The notes under the pieces are model-generated. The model did no database searches. It saw only the letters and a list, made by a program, of their open reading frames with translations, and was not told where the DNA came from. From Mycobacterium sp. 852002-40037_SCH5390672 (GTDB lineage: Bacteria; Actinomycetota; Actinomycetes; Mycobacteriales; Mycobacteriaceae), in the NCBI RefSeq assembly GCF_001665875.1, contig NZ_LZTA01000070.1:1-64000 (forward strand): 64,000 bases of DNA, in the 5' to 3' direction. This document shows positions 1-8,743 of this stretch, piece after piece. The position numbers and the translations under genes are program-made. Position 1 is the stretch's first letter. Each line of letters begins with the position of its first letter.

Positions 1-436
1 AAGCCGCGTCCGCCAATGCCTCGCAGAGTCCGACGCCGTCGGTGAGGCAATGCGTGGCGATCAGGCTCACCACCGCGCCCCCGTCGGTGAACGGGAGCAC
101 CGCGAGGTGCCAGCCGGGTCCGTGCTCGGCATCCGGGCGTTTGGTGGATTGTTCATCCAGCCAGGCGTCGATCTCGTCGCGCGGCCGCGGTGTGGCGACG
201 ATCTCAAGGGTGCACCGGTCGTTCGGCGATACCCAGCGATGGCGGCCGAACGGCAAGGGAGAGCGTTCGATCCGGCGCGACAACCGTCCCTTCCCCAGCC
301 GGTGATGGAACTTGCGCAGCCCGCCGATGTCGATGGCGTGGTCGTACACCCAAACACATTGCAGCAGGCTGGTGGCTCCGGTCGCCCGCTCACCGAGAAA
401 GAGGGTCTGGTCGGCCAGGTCCAGCACGTTGCTCAT
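1..436 (-). CDS. Condensation/WS-DGAT-type acyltransferase, N-terminal part (cut by window edge)
   Basis: Only the first 145 residues are in the window; the frame is open to the left edge. The ATG at 436 follows the TAA of the upstream papA-like gene (438-440) with one base between, so the two are probably translationally coupled. Residues 127-134 (ATHCLTDG) match the HxxxDG active-site signature of the condensation/PapA/wax-ester-synthase superfamily, with H129 as presumed base and D133-G134 following. The N-terminus (LADQTLFLGE) also resembles that superfamily. It probably esterifies a lipid or glycolipid hydroxyl using an acyl-CoA or carrier-bound acyl donor. The substrate cannot be deduced and the C-terminal half is not visible. 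Confidence 0.75.
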   Translation of the reverse strand, partial: MSNVLDLADQTLFLGERATGATSLLQCVWVYDHAIDIGGLRKFHHRLGKGRLSRRIERSPLPFGRHRWVSPNDRCTLEIVATPRPRDEIDAWLDEQSTKRPDAEHGPGWHLAVLPFTDGGAVVSLIATHCLTDGVGLCEALADAA

Positions 437-437
437 C

Positions 438-1910
438 TTATGCCGCTTCGTTGTCGTCAGCGTGCGGCGCGAGAGGGTGTGGATCGGTCGAGTTCGCCTG
501 GGGTGCAGCCACAACCGGCTCATCGGCGGTGGGCTTGGCGACGCGCACAAAGGCCTGGGTCAGTGTCGCGATGTAGCGGAGCACCGACTCGCGCGCGATT
601 GCGTTGTCCGGGAAGGACATCGTCACGGTGGTGTTCTCGGCCTGGCGGTTGATCCACAGGTTGATCCCGCCATGGGACAGGCTGTCGCCGTAGGTGCCGA
701 ACTTCGTCTCCGCCCACAACCCGTTCAGGGGGATCTTGCGGAAGTCCAGGAAGGACAGCATCATCGGCAGCTGCGTGGGCAGCTTGATCCCCAGTTCATC
801 AGGTGTCGCCAACTCCAAGACCCGCTCCACCGGCACGTCGGCAAGGCGCTGGGCGTCGTCAAACGACTTCTGCGCCGCCCTGGCCGCCTGGGCGAACGTC
901 TCGCCGGCGGTCGGCACGGTAATGGGAATCAAGCTGGCGAACCAGCCCACGGTCATCGTGTCGATACCCGCGGCCCGGGTGTCCTTGGCGGTGAAGCCGT
1001 GATAGGTGTCCTTGCCGGTCAATTCGTGCTCGGCGAAGCCGGCGCACGCCAGAACTCCCCCGATGAACCGGGCGCCGGCCGCGACGCAGGCGGCGTCGAA
1101 TGCCTCGGTCTCGGCGGCATCCATCAATTCGACGGTCAGCAGATCGCCCTTGGTGCTGGCCCAAATGTTACCGAGCGGCAGGGGAAAGCTCGGCCAGTCA
1201 CCATCGGTGTCACGCGCGAACGCGATCCAGTCTTTGATCTCAGGCGACGACAGGTCCAGCGTCGCGGCCCTCTCGCGCTGCCGCGCAACGTAGTCGCGAT
1301 AGCTGCGTACCTCGGGCAGTGCGGCGCGGTGCCCGCGCTGCGCGGATTCCTGATACATCAGGTGGATGTCGAGGAAGATGAGGGCGGCGGACAGGCCGTC
1401 GATGTGCAGGTGGTCGACGCTGGCGTAGAACGTGAAATAGTCGGCATGCTGGACGATTCCGTAAGTGAAGCAGCCCCATTCCAGGGTCTGCGGAGTCGTC
1501 GTCAAGACGTGGGTGCGCACCTGATCCGGGGTCATCTCCCCGAGCGGCACCGGGACGAAATCGATGGCTGCGGGATCTTCGATTTCGCGGCGCACGAAGA
1601 TTCCGTTGTCGAATTCGAACCAAGAGTGGTACGTGTCCTGGCCGCGCACATGCGCGTTGATCGTCGCGGTCATTGCCTCAATGTCGCAGGCACCGGGAAT
1701 GTTCCACGCCACGATCATCAGGCGGGGCAGCTGCCGGTTCAGGTTCTTGCCGTAGTACGAGCCCCAGAGGTGTTGGTTCTGTTGATAACTCGGAGCCAGA
1801 TCGCTTCGTCGCGCAGCGCGTGCCGCTTCGCGCGCGGTGGGCGTGGCCATCCACAAGGTAACCGGGCCCTGTAGCGGTTGCCATTCGTTGATGTTTCCGA
1901 GTGCGACCAT
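438..1910 (-). CDS. PapA-type polyketide-associated acyltransferase
   Basis: 490 residues, the usual length of mycobacterial PapA1/PapA2/PapA3 acyltransferases, which put fatty or polyketide acyl chains on trehalose or related cores. The active-site motif is D166-H167-x3-D171-G172, the PapA variant of HHxxxDG in which the first His is replaced by Asp. The C-terminal DFGWG structural motif is degenerate (KFGTYGD). ATG start at 1910 with AAGGA about 11 bases upstream. It forms a pair with a second acyltransferase running off the left edge, so this may be the edge of a glycolipid biosynthesis locus. Family assignment is firm; the particular lipid is unknown. Confidence 0.85.
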   Translation of the reverse strand: MVALGNINEWQPLQGPVTLWMATPTAREAARAARRSDLAPSYQQNQHLWGSYYGKNLNRQLPRLMIVAWNIPGACDIEAMTATINAHVRGQDTYHSWFEFDNGIFVRREIEDPAAIDFVPVPLGEMTPDQVRTHVLTTTPQTLEWGCFTYGIVQHADYFTFYASVDHLHIDGLSAALIFLDIHLMYQESAQRGHRAALPEVRSYRDYVARQRERAATLDLSSPEIKDWIAFARDTDGDWPSFPLPLGNIWASTKGDLLTVELMDAAETEAFDAACVAAGARFIGGVLACAGFAEHELTGKDTYHGFTAKDTRAAGIDTMTVGWFASLIPITVPTAGETFAQAARAAQKSFDDAQRLADVPVERVLELATPDELGIKLPTQLPMMLSFLDFRKIPLNGLWAETKFGTYGDSLSHGGINLWINRQAENTTVTMSFPDNAIARESVLRYIATLTQAFVRVAKPTADEPVVAAPQANSTDPHPLAPHADDNEAA

Positions 1911-2375
1911 TTCGTCGAGTCCTTGTGCTGTGAGATGCCGACATCTGTTGTGCGGTCTGGGGGGTGGTGAAAGTGCAATCGGCGCTCGGCTTTTAGTGCA
2001 TCATCAGTTGGTTTCGCGCTTGACAATTCGCGACGTATGCTTCGCCCATGTTGGGCTGAACTACCGCGTCGCTTGCACCCCCTATGTCGCTGCTGGGGAC
2101 GCTAGCTGACCGGGGGCGACGATTGCGTGGTTTTGCGAAGACTCGCATTTTCCCGCGAGCTCGCCCGGGGTGCGGTAACCTTTCTGCGCCAACCGGTCAC
2201 GGGGCCGACGGATGCCTATCGCCGCATACCGATGCGTACCATAAAGTATCGAGCCACCACGAATTCGTCGCCGATTCGCCTGTCCGGTCCCGTAACTCGG
2301 GATAGCATTGTTCGGCTCGCCTGCGGTGCCGGTGAGACATCGAACCGGATCGACTCAAGCCAATCCTTCAGCGGC
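1911..2375. other. Intergenic region upstream of the papA-like gene
   Basis: 465 bases without a supportable gene. Short open frames on both strands lack a ribosome-binding site or recognisable product. It must hold the promoter of the papA-like gene (minus strand). A TTGACA hexamer lies on the plus strand at 2020-2025 but has no convincing -10 at the right distance. Nothing else recognised. Confidence 0.5.
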
Positions 2376-2924
2376 TCATGGGAACAGCGGCAGCTGCCAG
2401 AGCCGCATCCCGGGATGCAGCAGCCATAATCGCGTCATGGTGAGCCGCAGGATGCGCACCGCGCTGGTGATCATGAAGATCGCCAGCGGCACCTCGATCA
2501 ACAGCGCCGTGATCATCGACAGCCAGATGTCCTTGGGCCCGGCGGTCATCAGGTCGAACCACGCGTCGCAGATGAGCAAGACCCCGGTGGTGAAGGCGGC
2601 GAGCACCAGGAGCTGACGACGCAGGTAGCCGAGCAGCGCCGTCGTGAGCATGAAGCCGACCAGCAGCACGTCGAAACCGACCCAGGTGATCGGCCAGTTG
2701 TGCACGACGTAGTTCTCCGGCAGCGTCACGGACAGATACCCCAGCCACGGAACCATCGCCATGGAACCACCGATCATCAGACTCAACCGGATGCGTCGCA
2801 CCCGGGCCAGGAACTCCGGGTCGATCACGTCACCTAGCGGCTGCTCCAACCGGGTGATCAGTTCCCGCCGTTGCTCAGGCGTCAGCGCCGCGATCTGCGC
2901 GTCGGTCAGAATGCCGTCGGTCAT
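2376..2924 (-). CDS. Small integral membrane protein, function unknown
   Basis: 182 residues. The first ~40 residues are polar and charged, followed by four likely membrane helices at about residues 47-66, 80-100, 105-125 and 134-157 and a short basic tail. ATG at 2924 is preceded by GGAGGA with 7-base spacing, which supports the start. I do not recognise the family. It lies on the same strand as the VOC gene at 2955, separated by only 30 bases, so the two may be cotranscribed. Confidence 0.7.
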   Translation of the reverse strand: MTDGILTDAQIAALTPEQRRELITRLEQPLGDVIDPEFLARVRRIRLSLMIGGSMAMVPWLGYLSVTLPENYVVHNWPITWVGFDVLLVGFMLTTALLGYLRRQLLVLAAFTTGVLLICDAWFDLMTAGPKDIWLSMITALLIEVPLAIFMITSAVRILRLTMTRLWLLHPGMRLWQLPLFP

Positions 2925-2954
2925 GACACCATCCTCCGGCTCGGCCCGCTTGGA

Positions 2955-3536
2955 TCAAGGGGCGGCACCAACCGGGGGACGGCGGTCCGCCGCGGTCCTG
3001 GGCACGGCCTTCGCATCGCCGCTTTCGAATTCCTTAACCCAGCAGGCAAATTCGAGCGTAATGCCGTCGGGGTCCTGAAAATAGAACGAGCGCACATAGA
3101 CGCCGGGATGCACGGTCGCGGTAACCTGCTTGGGGCTTTCGTCGTGGTTGAGCACCGGTCCGACCCGCACCCCTTTGGCCTTGAGGAGCTGACGGTAGGC
3201 GTCGAACTTCTCGGGCGGCACGTGGAAGGCCAGATGGTTCATGGTGCTGACTGCGCTGGTGATGTCGCCGATGCCCGGGATGGCGCCCGGCGACGAGATT
3301 CCCGGCACCCGGTCGGGGGCGTCGGCGAACCAAAAGAAGGCGACACAGTCGCCATTGCCGGCATCGAAGAAGAAGTGCTGGCCGGCGCCATCGGGGAGAT
3401 CGAGCGATTTGATCAGCGGCATGCCGAGGATATTGCTGTAGAAGTCGACGGTTTTTGCCATGTCCGAACACACCAGGGCGACATGGTTGATCCCACCGAG
3501 TTCGAATTCCGTGTTGGCGTTATGCGGCTTGATCAT
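2955..3536 (-). CDS. VOC/glyoxalase-family metalloprotein (Rv0274-like)
   Basis: 193 residues from the ATG at 3536, which has a good Shine-Dalgarno (GAGGGGAG) just upstream; an in-frame upstream extension has no such signal. The length equals that recalled for Rv0274. It has the beta-alpha-beta-beta-beta pattern of the vicinal-oxygen-chelate fold, with H18 (GINHVALV), H101 (MNHLAFHV) and E162 (GITLEFA) as likely metal ligands, so it may be a dioxygenase, isomerase or lyase. It is divergent from the TetR gene at 3632 across a palindromic operator, suggesting repression by that regulator. Substrate unknown. Confidence 0.85.
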   Translation of the reverse strand: MIKPHNANTEFELGGINHVALVCSDMAKTVDFYSNILGMPLIKSLDLPDGAGQHFFFDAGNGDCVAFFWFADAPDRVPGISSPGAIPGIGDITSAVSTMNHLAFHVPPEKFDAYRQLLKAKGVRVGPVLNHDESPKQVTATVHPGVYVRSFYFQDPDGITLEFACWVKEFESGDAKAVPRTAADRRPPVGAAP

Positions 3537-3586
3537 CGGTGGCTCCCCTCGGTCCCCGGCTTGACGATCCTGGCCAAGATCCAAAT

Positions 3587-3608
3587 CTGAATCTAACATC
3601 AGTTTCAG
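3587..3608. promoter_or_regulatory. Candidate TetR operator between the VOC gene and its divergent TetR
   Basis: 22-base imperfect palindrome with outer arms CTGAA and TTCAG and matching internal CT/AG positions (16 of 22 positions symmetric). It sits in the 95-base divergent intergenic region between VOC (start 3536) and TetR (start 3632), the usual place for an autoregulatory operator. Binding is inferred. Confidence 0.6.
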
Positions 3609-3631
3609 TTTTGGCCCAGGGAGGTGCGTAG

Positions 3632-4285
3632 GTGTCGACCGCGGCGTCCCCTGCTGACCGGGACGGCCAGCCCGCCGAGCTGCCCACCTTGCGCGGCAGG
3701 CGGACGCAGGCCGCCATCGAGACGGCCGCCCGCAACGTCATCGCACGTAAAGGCGTCCTTGCCACGACCATCGCCGACATTGCCGCAGAAGCGGGTCGTT
3801 CGGCGGCATCCTTTTACAACTACTACGAGTCCAAAGAGGCGATGGTGCGTCAGTGGGCGCTGCGTTTCCGCGACGAGGCCAACGAGCGCGCGCTGTCGGT
3901 GACCGAACACGGTTTGTCCGATCGGCAGCGCGCCTACGCCGCCGCCGCAGCGCACTGGCACACCTACCGCAATCGGCTCGCCGAAGTGATCAGCGTGTCG
4001 CAGCTGGCGATGATCAACGACGACTTCGCCCAGTATTGGGCCGAGATTTGCGAGATACCAATCTCTTTCATCGCCGAATCGGTCCGGCGCGCCCAGGCCG
4101 ACGGCTATTGCCGGGGCGACGATCCGCGGCTGATCGCCGAGGCCATCGTGGCGATGTTCAATCAGTTCTGCTACATGCGGCTCGCCGGAGCACGGTCGCC
4201 CGAACCTGACGATCAGGCCTGCATCCAAACCCTGGCCAACATCTATCACCGAGCCATCTATGCGTCGGGGGGACCGCTGAATTGA
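3632..4285 (+). CDS. TetR-family transcriptional regulator (Rv0273c-like)
   Basis: 217 residues with an N-terminal TetR helix-turn-helix at about residues 46-71 (TIADIAAEAGRSAASFYNYY) and a variable helical ligand-binding domain. GTG start at 3632 with GGGAGG about 8 bases upstream. Its stop overlaps the TTG start of the hydrolase at 4282 by four bases, so the two are translationally coupled. It probably controls itself, the divergent VOC gene and the downstream hydrolase through the palindrome at 3587-3608. The ligand may be an acyl-CoA or steroid-like compound given FadE6 nearby, but that is inference. Confidence 0.88.
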   Translation: MSTAASPADRDGQPAELPTLRGRRTQAAIETAARNVIARKGVLATTIADIAAEAGRSAASFYNYYESKEAMVRQWALRFRDEANERALSVTEHGLSDRQRAYAAAAAHWHTYRNRLAEVISVSQLAMINDDFAQYWAEICEIPISFIAESVRRAQADGYCRGDDPRLIAEAIVAMFNQFCYMRLAGARSPEPDDQACIQTLANIYHRAIYASGGPLN

Positions 4286-5412
4286 CTCGTCGTACCAGTG
4301 CCGGAGTCATCCGCGAATTCGTCGGGCTGCCGTCGCCCACCGCGGGGCGCGCGGGCGCCGGTGGCCACCCGTGCCAGGGGCTGTATCACCGCGGCATGGG
4401 ACGCAAACCCAAGGTGGCGATGATCGCCACGCACTACCAGATCGACTTCTCCGAGCACTATCTCGCCGACTACATGGCCACTCGCGGCGTCGGATTCCTC
4501 GGCTGGAACACCAGGTTTCGCGGCTTCGAAAGTAGCTTTCTCCTCGATCACGCGCTGGTCGACATCGGCGTCGGGGTGCGCTGGCTACGCGAGGTCCAGG
4601 GCGTGGATACCGTTGTGCTGTTGGGTAATTCGGGTGGCGGCTCATTGATGGCCGCCTACCAGTCACAGGCCGTGGAACCGAACGTCACTGCACTGGACGG
4701 GATGCGGCCGGCGGCCGGGCTGACCGAATTGCCGCCCGCCGACGGCTATGTGGCCACCGCCGCGCATCCCGGACGCCCGGAGGTGCTCACCGCCTGGATG
4801 GATGCCGCCGTCGTCGACGAGAACGACCCCGTCGCCACCGACGCCGATCTCGACCTGTTCAACGAGCGCAACGGGCCGCCCTATTCGCCGGAGTTCCTCG
4901 CCCGGTACCGCAGCGCGCAGACCGCGCGCAACCACGCCATCACCGACTGGGCCGAAACGGAGCTCAAACGCGTTCGCGCGGCGGGGTTTTCCGATCGCCC
5001 GTTCGCCGTGATGCGGACGTGGGCCGATCCCCGCATGGTCGACGCCAGCATCGAGCCCACCAAGCGAGCGCCCAACATGTGCTACGCGGGCGTCCCGGCG
5101 AAGGCGAACCGCTCGGCGCACGGCATCGCGGCGGCCTGCACGCTGCGCAACTGGCTGAGCATGTGGAGCCTGCGGGTGGCGCAAACGCGCGCCGAACCGC
5201 ACCTGGCCCGGATCACCTGTCCCGCACTGGTGATCAACGCCGAGGCCGACACCGGGGTGTTTCCCTCCGACGCCCAACGAATTTTCCGCGCACTGGCCAG
5301 TACCGACAAGACGCAGGCCTCGATCGACACCGACCATTACTTCACCACCCCGGGGGCACGCAGCGAGCAGGCCGACGCCATCACCACATGGATCAGCAAG
5401 CGGTGGCGCTAA
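4282..5412 (+). CDS. Alpha/beta-hydrolase fold protein (Rv0272c-like)
   Basis: 376 residues (recalled Rv0272c: 377). The nucleophile elbow GNSGG places Ser117 as catalytic nucleophile; a later NAEADTG segment and DTDHYF near the C-terminus supply the likely Asp and His. It has no signal peptide. The TTG start at 4282 overlaps the TetR stop (TTGA), which fixes the start. It probably hydrolyses an ester or thioester. A hairpin follows immediately, so the TetR-hydrolase pair looks like one transcription unit. Confidence 0.82.
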   Translation: MTRRTSAGVIREFVGLPSPTAGRAGAGGHPCQGLYHRGMGRKPKVAMIATHYQIDFSEHYLADYMATRGVGFLGWNTRFRGFESSFLLDHALVDIGVGVRWLREVQGVDTVVLLGNSGGGSLMAAYQSQAVEPNVTALDGMRPAAGLTELPPADGYVATAAHPGRPEVLTAWMDAAVVDENDPVATDADLDLFNERNGPPYSPEFLARYRSAQTARNHAITDWAETELKRVRAAGFSDRPFAVMRTWADPRMVDASIEPTKRAPNMCYAGVPAKANRSAHGIAAACTLRNWLSMWSLRVAQTRAEPHLARITCPALVINAEADTGVFPSDAQRIFRALASTDKTQASIDTDHYFTTPGARSEQADAITTWISKRWR

Positions 5413-5421
5413 GAGTGCTCA

Positions 5422-5452
5422 CTGTCCCTCGTCCCCCCGGCGCGAGGGACAG
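5422..5452 (+). terminator. Hairpin terminator after the hydrolase gene
   Basis: Perfect 10-bp stem (CTGTCCCTCG pairing with CGAGGGACAG) around an 11-base loop, starting 10 bases after the hydrolase stop. There is no U-tract, as is common for mycobacterial terminators. It separates the TetR-hydrolase unit from fadE6. Confidence 0.6.
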
Positions 5453-5470
5453 CCACCATCCCATGTCGTC

Positions 5471-5490
5471 AACCAACCGACTGGTTGTTA
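5471..5490. promoter_or_regulatory. Candidate operator upstream of fadE6
   Basis: Inverted repeat CAACC-N4-GGTTG (5474-5487) within a longer near-symmetric stretch, 53 bases before the fadE6 start. It resembles CCAACCGGTTGG upstream of fadE5 (32131-32142), so both may bind a TetR-type lipid regulator. The binding protein is unknown. Confidence 0.45.
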
Positions 5491-5542
5491 GCTTGGAAGG
5501 TACTTGGCCGAAACGGCGTCCTGCAGCAACGGAAGGCGACCA

Positions 5543-7744
5543 ATGCCGATCGCGATAAATCCCGAGCATCAAGAGCTGGCCGATTCCGTACGATCGCTGG
5601 TGGCGCGCATTGCGCCGTCCGAGACGCTGCACGCGGCCATGGAGACTCCTCTCGAAAACCCTCCGCCGTACTGGCAGGTCGCGGCCGAGCAAGGACTGCA
5701 GGGCGTTCATCTGCCAGAATCCGTGGGCGGGCAGGGCTTCGGCATCCTCGAGTTGGCCATCGTGCTGGCCGAATTCGGTTACGGGGCGGTGCCGGGCCCG
5801 TTCGTGCCGTCGGCGATCGCCAGCGCCCTGATCTGTGCCCACGACCCGGACGCGAAGGTGCTCGCCGAGCTGGCGTCCGGCGCCGAAATCGCCTCCTACG
5901 GCCTGAATTGCTGTGCGCTGACCGCTACCCGGCAGGGCAGTTCGCTGGTGATCCGCGGCGAGGTCCGCGCGGTCCCCGCCGCGGCGCAGGCCACGCTGCT
6001 GGTGCTGCCCGTCGCGATCGACGGCGGCGAGGCCTGGGTGGTGCTGCGCGCCGACCAGCTCGAGATCGAGCCGGTGAAAAGCCTGGACCCGCTGCGCCCC
6101 ATCGCCGACGTGCGGGCCAACGCCGTGGAGGTGGGCGAGGATGTCGTGCTGACGAACCTGAGCATGGCGACGGCGCACGCGCTGATGACCACGCTGCTGT
6201 CCGCCGAAGCCATCGGTGTGGCGCGCTGGGCGACCGACACCGCCTCGCATTACGCCAAGATCCGTGAGCAGTTCGGTCGGCCGATCGGCCAGTTCCAGGC
6301 CATCAAACACAAGTGCGCCGAGATGATGGCCGACACCGAGCGGGCCACCGCGGCTGTGTGGGATGCCGCCCGCGCTATCGACGAGGCTCGCGAAAACGAT
6401 TGGGACACAGCGGGTTCACATGTCGAATTCGCCGCCGCCGTAGCGGCGACGCTGGCGCCGGCGGCGGCCCAGCGCTGCGCGCAGGACTGCATTCAGGTGC
6501 ACGGCGGGATCGGCTTCACCTGGGAGCACGACGCGGGCGTCTACTACCGCCGGGCGCTGATGCTGGCGGCCTCCTTCGGTCGCAGTTCGGAGTACCCGCA
6601 GAAAGTCGTCGACACCGCAACCACCACCGGCATGCGCGCGGTGGATATCGACCTCGACCCCGACACCGAGAAGTTGCGGGCAGAGATTCGGGCCGAAGTC
6701 GCCGCGCTCAAGGAGATCGAGCGTGAGCAGCGCAAGGTCGCCATCGCCGAAGGCGGTTGGGTACTGCCCTACCTCCCGAAGCCGTGGGGCCGCGCCGCCA
6801 GCCCGGTGGAGCAGATCATCATCGCCCAGGAGTTCGCCTCCGGGCGGGTCAAGCGTCCCCAGACGGGGATCGCGACCTGGATCGTCCCGTCGATCGTGGC
6901 GTTCGGAACCGAAGAACAAAAGCAGCGGTTCCTGCCGCCGACCTTCCGCGGCGAGATGATCTGGTGCCAGCTGTTTTCCGAACCGGGCGCCGGATCGGAT
7001 CTGGCCGGCCTCACCACCAAGGCCACCCGGACCGACGGCGGCTGGCGCATCACCGGCCAGAAGATCTGGACCACCGCCGCGCAGTTCTCGCAGTGGGGTG
7101 CGCTGTTGGCCAGGACGGACCCCAGCGCCCCGAAACACGGCGGCATCACCTACTTCCTGTTGGACATGACCAGTGAAGGCGTCGACGTCAAGCCGCTGCG
7201 CGAGCTCACGGGCAACGCCATGTTCAATACCGTCTACATCGATGACGTGTTCGTGCCCGACGAGTGCGTGCTCGGTGAGGTCAACCGTGGCTGGGAGGTC
7301 AGCCGCAACACCCTGACCGCGGAGCGGGTGTCGATCGGCAGCAGCGAGGCGAACTTCCTGGCCACGCTGGCGCAGTTTGTCGAGTTCGTGCGCGATGGCC
7401 AGTTCGACCAGATCGCCCAGCATCGAGCGGGCCAATTGATCGCCGAGGGCCACGCGGCCAAGGTGCTTAACCTGCGCTCGACGCTGCTGACGCTGGCCGG
7501 CGGGGACGCCATGCCGTCGGCGGCGATCTCCAAGCTGCTGTCCATGCGCACCGGCCAGGGTTACGCCGAATTCGCGGTCTCATCGTTCGGTACCGACGCC
7601 GCGATCGGCGACACCGACCAATTACCCGGCAAATGGGGCGAATACCTGTTGGCCAGCCGCGCCACCACCATTTACGGCGGTACCTCCGAGGTGCAGCTGA
7701 ACATCATCGCCGAACGCCTGCTGGGCCTACCCCGCGACCCATAA
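5543..7744 (+). CDS. fadE6: Double-domain acyl-CoA dehydrogenase FadE6
   Basis: 733 residues (recalled H37Rv FadE6: 731), made of two acyl-CoA-dehydrogenase modules in tandem. The first (about 1-370) ends with the VHGGIGFTWEHD segment; the second (about 385-733) carries the FAD/substrate region (FSEPGAGSDLAGL) and ends in IYGGTSEVQ. ATG 5543 is preceded by GGAAGG at 6 bases; the longer frame upstream is rejected. The usual catalytic Glu position in IYEGT is Gly in the second module, so the base must lie elsewhere or that half has altered chemistry. It probably oxidises a large acyl-CoA (fatty acid or sterol-derived) in beta-oxidation. Confidence 0.92.
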   Translation: MPIAINPEHQELADSVRSLVARIAPSETLHAAMETPLENPPPYWQVAAEQGLQGVHLPESVGGQGFGILELAIVLAEFGYGAVPGPFVPSAIASALICAHDPDAKVLAELASGAEIASYGLNCCALTATRQGSSLVIRGEVRAVPAAAQATLLVLPVAIDGGEAWVVLRADQLEIEPVKSLDPLRPIADVRANAVEVGEDVVLTNLSMATAHALMTTLLSAEAIGVARWATDTASHYAKIREQFGRPIGQFQAIKHKCAEMMADTERATAAVWDAARAIDEARENDWDTAGSHVEFAAAVAATLAPAAAQRCAQDCIQVHGGIGFTWEHDAGVYYRRALMLAASFGRSSEYPQKVVDTATTTGMRAVDIDLDPDTEKLRAEIRAEVAALKEIEREQRKVAIAEGGWVLPYLPKPWGRAASPVEQIIIAQEFASGRVKRPQTGIATWIVPSIVAFGTEEQKQRFLPPTFRGEMIWCQLFSEPGAGSDLAGLTTKATRTDGGWRITGQKIWTTAAQFSQWGALLARTDPSAPKHGGITYFLLDMTSEGVDVKPLRELTGNAMFNTVYIDDVFVPDECVLGEVNRGWEVSRNTLTAERVSIGSSEANFLATLAQFVEFVRDGQFDQIAQHRAGQLIAEGHAAKVLNLRSTLLTLAGGDAMPSAAISKLLSMRTGQGYAEFAVSSFGTDAAIGDTDQLPGKWGEYLLASRATTIYGGTSEVQLNIIAERLLGLPRDP

Positions 7745-7772
7745 AGCGTCGCAAAAAGCCCCCAAAATAGGG

Positions 7773-7805
7773 CCATGCCGACCTGACTGAGTCAGGCCGG
7801 CATGG
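7773..7805. terminator. Hairpin terminator between convergent fadE6 and the secreted-protein gene
   Basis: Stem CCATGCCG / CGGCATGG continued by CCTGAC / GTCAGG across one mismatch, with a 3-base loop. It lies 28 bases after the fadE6 stop and could serve both strands. Confidence 0.65.
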
Positions 7806-7879
7806 ATCCCCCCATGCGCGGTGGGCCATCCCGAGGGTTGGCGTGTCGGCGATGACCGGTTACCGCGCGGAGATGGTGG

Positions 7880-8176
7880 TCACCACCACCAGTTCCACCA
7901 GTGCTGGGGGCTCCAATAGCCACCGCCACGGCCCCAGTTGCCGTGCCCCCAATTGCCATTTCCCCGACCATCATGGCCACCCCATCCGCGACCGCCGGGG
8001 CGATCGGGAATGAGGCCCGGTCCGCTGTGCGGCCCAGCACTGGCGAAGCTCGTGGTGGCTGCGGACGCAGGAGCGGCCTGAGCCATGGGGGCGCTGCCGA
8101 TGAGCAGCGCGCCGACCACACCTCCGGCACCTATGACACCTGCGGCCACGCCGCGTAATGATCGCGAGAAGATCAT
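7880..8176 (-). CDS. Small secreted Gly/Trp-rich protein
   Basis: 98 residues from the ATG at 8176, which has GGAAGG 10 bases upstream; the ATG at 8185 is too close to it. A signal peptide spans about residues 1-34 (hydrophobic VAAGVIGAGGVVGALLIG, likely cleavage after AQA). The mature part is short, rich in Gly, Asn, His and Trp (repeated GHGNWG-like units), and ends in WWNWWW. The family and function are not recognised; Trp/His-rich tails can bind membranes or metals. It is not in the recalled H37Rv order between Rv0271c and Rv0270. Confidence 0.7.
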   Translation of the reverse strand: MIFSRSLRGVAAGVIGAGGVVGALLIGSAPMAQAAPASAATTSFASAGPHSGPGLIPDRPGGRGWGGHDGRGNGNWGHGNWGRGGGYWSPQHWWNWWW

Positions 8177-8743
8177 CGAAGTCATTCCTTCCAACCACTT
8201 GCTATCGCTACCAAGAACATTAGTTGGACATTTCTGAGCAAACAAGAGTAATTGCGCGTTTTTCTTTTGTGAATTGGATAACAGCCGGCACGTATGGGAC
8301 AGGCTCAGCGCCATTCTTGAATACGCATTCTCGCAATTCATTTATTCACAAATACTGACATCGTCCGCTCGCTGCGCCTGTTTGAGCAGCTCACTAGGCA
8401 TCTACTGATGTACTGGTTTGCTGAGGGCGTATCTACTGACGTCATGCTTTGAGCATTACCGCATACCCTGATTTACGTCCCTTTCCGGACAAATCAACCT
8501 CCGCCATTACCGGGCCCATTACACCGGCGTCCGAGCAAACAGCTACTTTGGACGATTTGCTGCACGCTGTGCGGGGCGAAGCGTCGCTGCGCCGGGCAAC
8601 TGCGTTCCGGTCCGTGCGCGGCCGACAGGGCGGCAGGCGGCCGGGCGACGCGACTTAAGCTGGCGTCGGTGACAGAATCAGTATTGACACACCGGCACCG
8701 AGCGCTGATTTACTGATTGGCACTCACGGAGGAAGACACCGAA
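8177..8743. other. Comparatively AT-rich intergenic region with repeats, upstream of an RHH-like gene
   Basis: 567 bases with no convincing gene; a 69-codon TTG frame at 8449 has no clear ribosome-binding site. About 8190-8360 is markedly AT-rich for this genome and holds a 9-bp inverted repeat (TTTGTGAAT near 8266, ATTCACAAA at 8344). Several TACTGA elements follow (separate entry). It contains the promoter of the secreted protein (minus strand) and of the gene at 8744 (plus strand). Confidence 0.5.
8353..8718. repeat. TACTGA repeat cluster upstream of the RHH-like gene
   Basis: TACTGA occurs in direct orientation at 8353-8358, 8403-8408, 8434-8439 and 8711-8716, and inverted at 8678-8683. 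The copies near 8400 and 8431 are longer (ATCTACTGAyGT). The last two form a perfect 8-bp inverted repeat (AATCAGTA 8676-8683, TACTGATT 8711-8718) bracketing a TTGACA hexamer at 8684-8689, so the promoter of the 8744 gene is probably covered by an operator. Confidence 0.55.

Noticed and set aside
312..1874. Long plus-strand open frame opposite papA
   Set aside because: It mirrors the real papA gene and has no ribosome-binding site or recognisable domain; high-GC codon bias opens antisense frames.
2020..2025. TTGACA as a sigma-A promoter in the papA upstream region
   Set aside because: No -10 hexamer at 16-19 bases on that strand, and no gene follows.
8449..8658. 69-codon TTG open frame before the RHH-like gene
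   Set aside because: No convincing ribosome-binding site, composition not distinctive, and it spans the repeat-rich control region.
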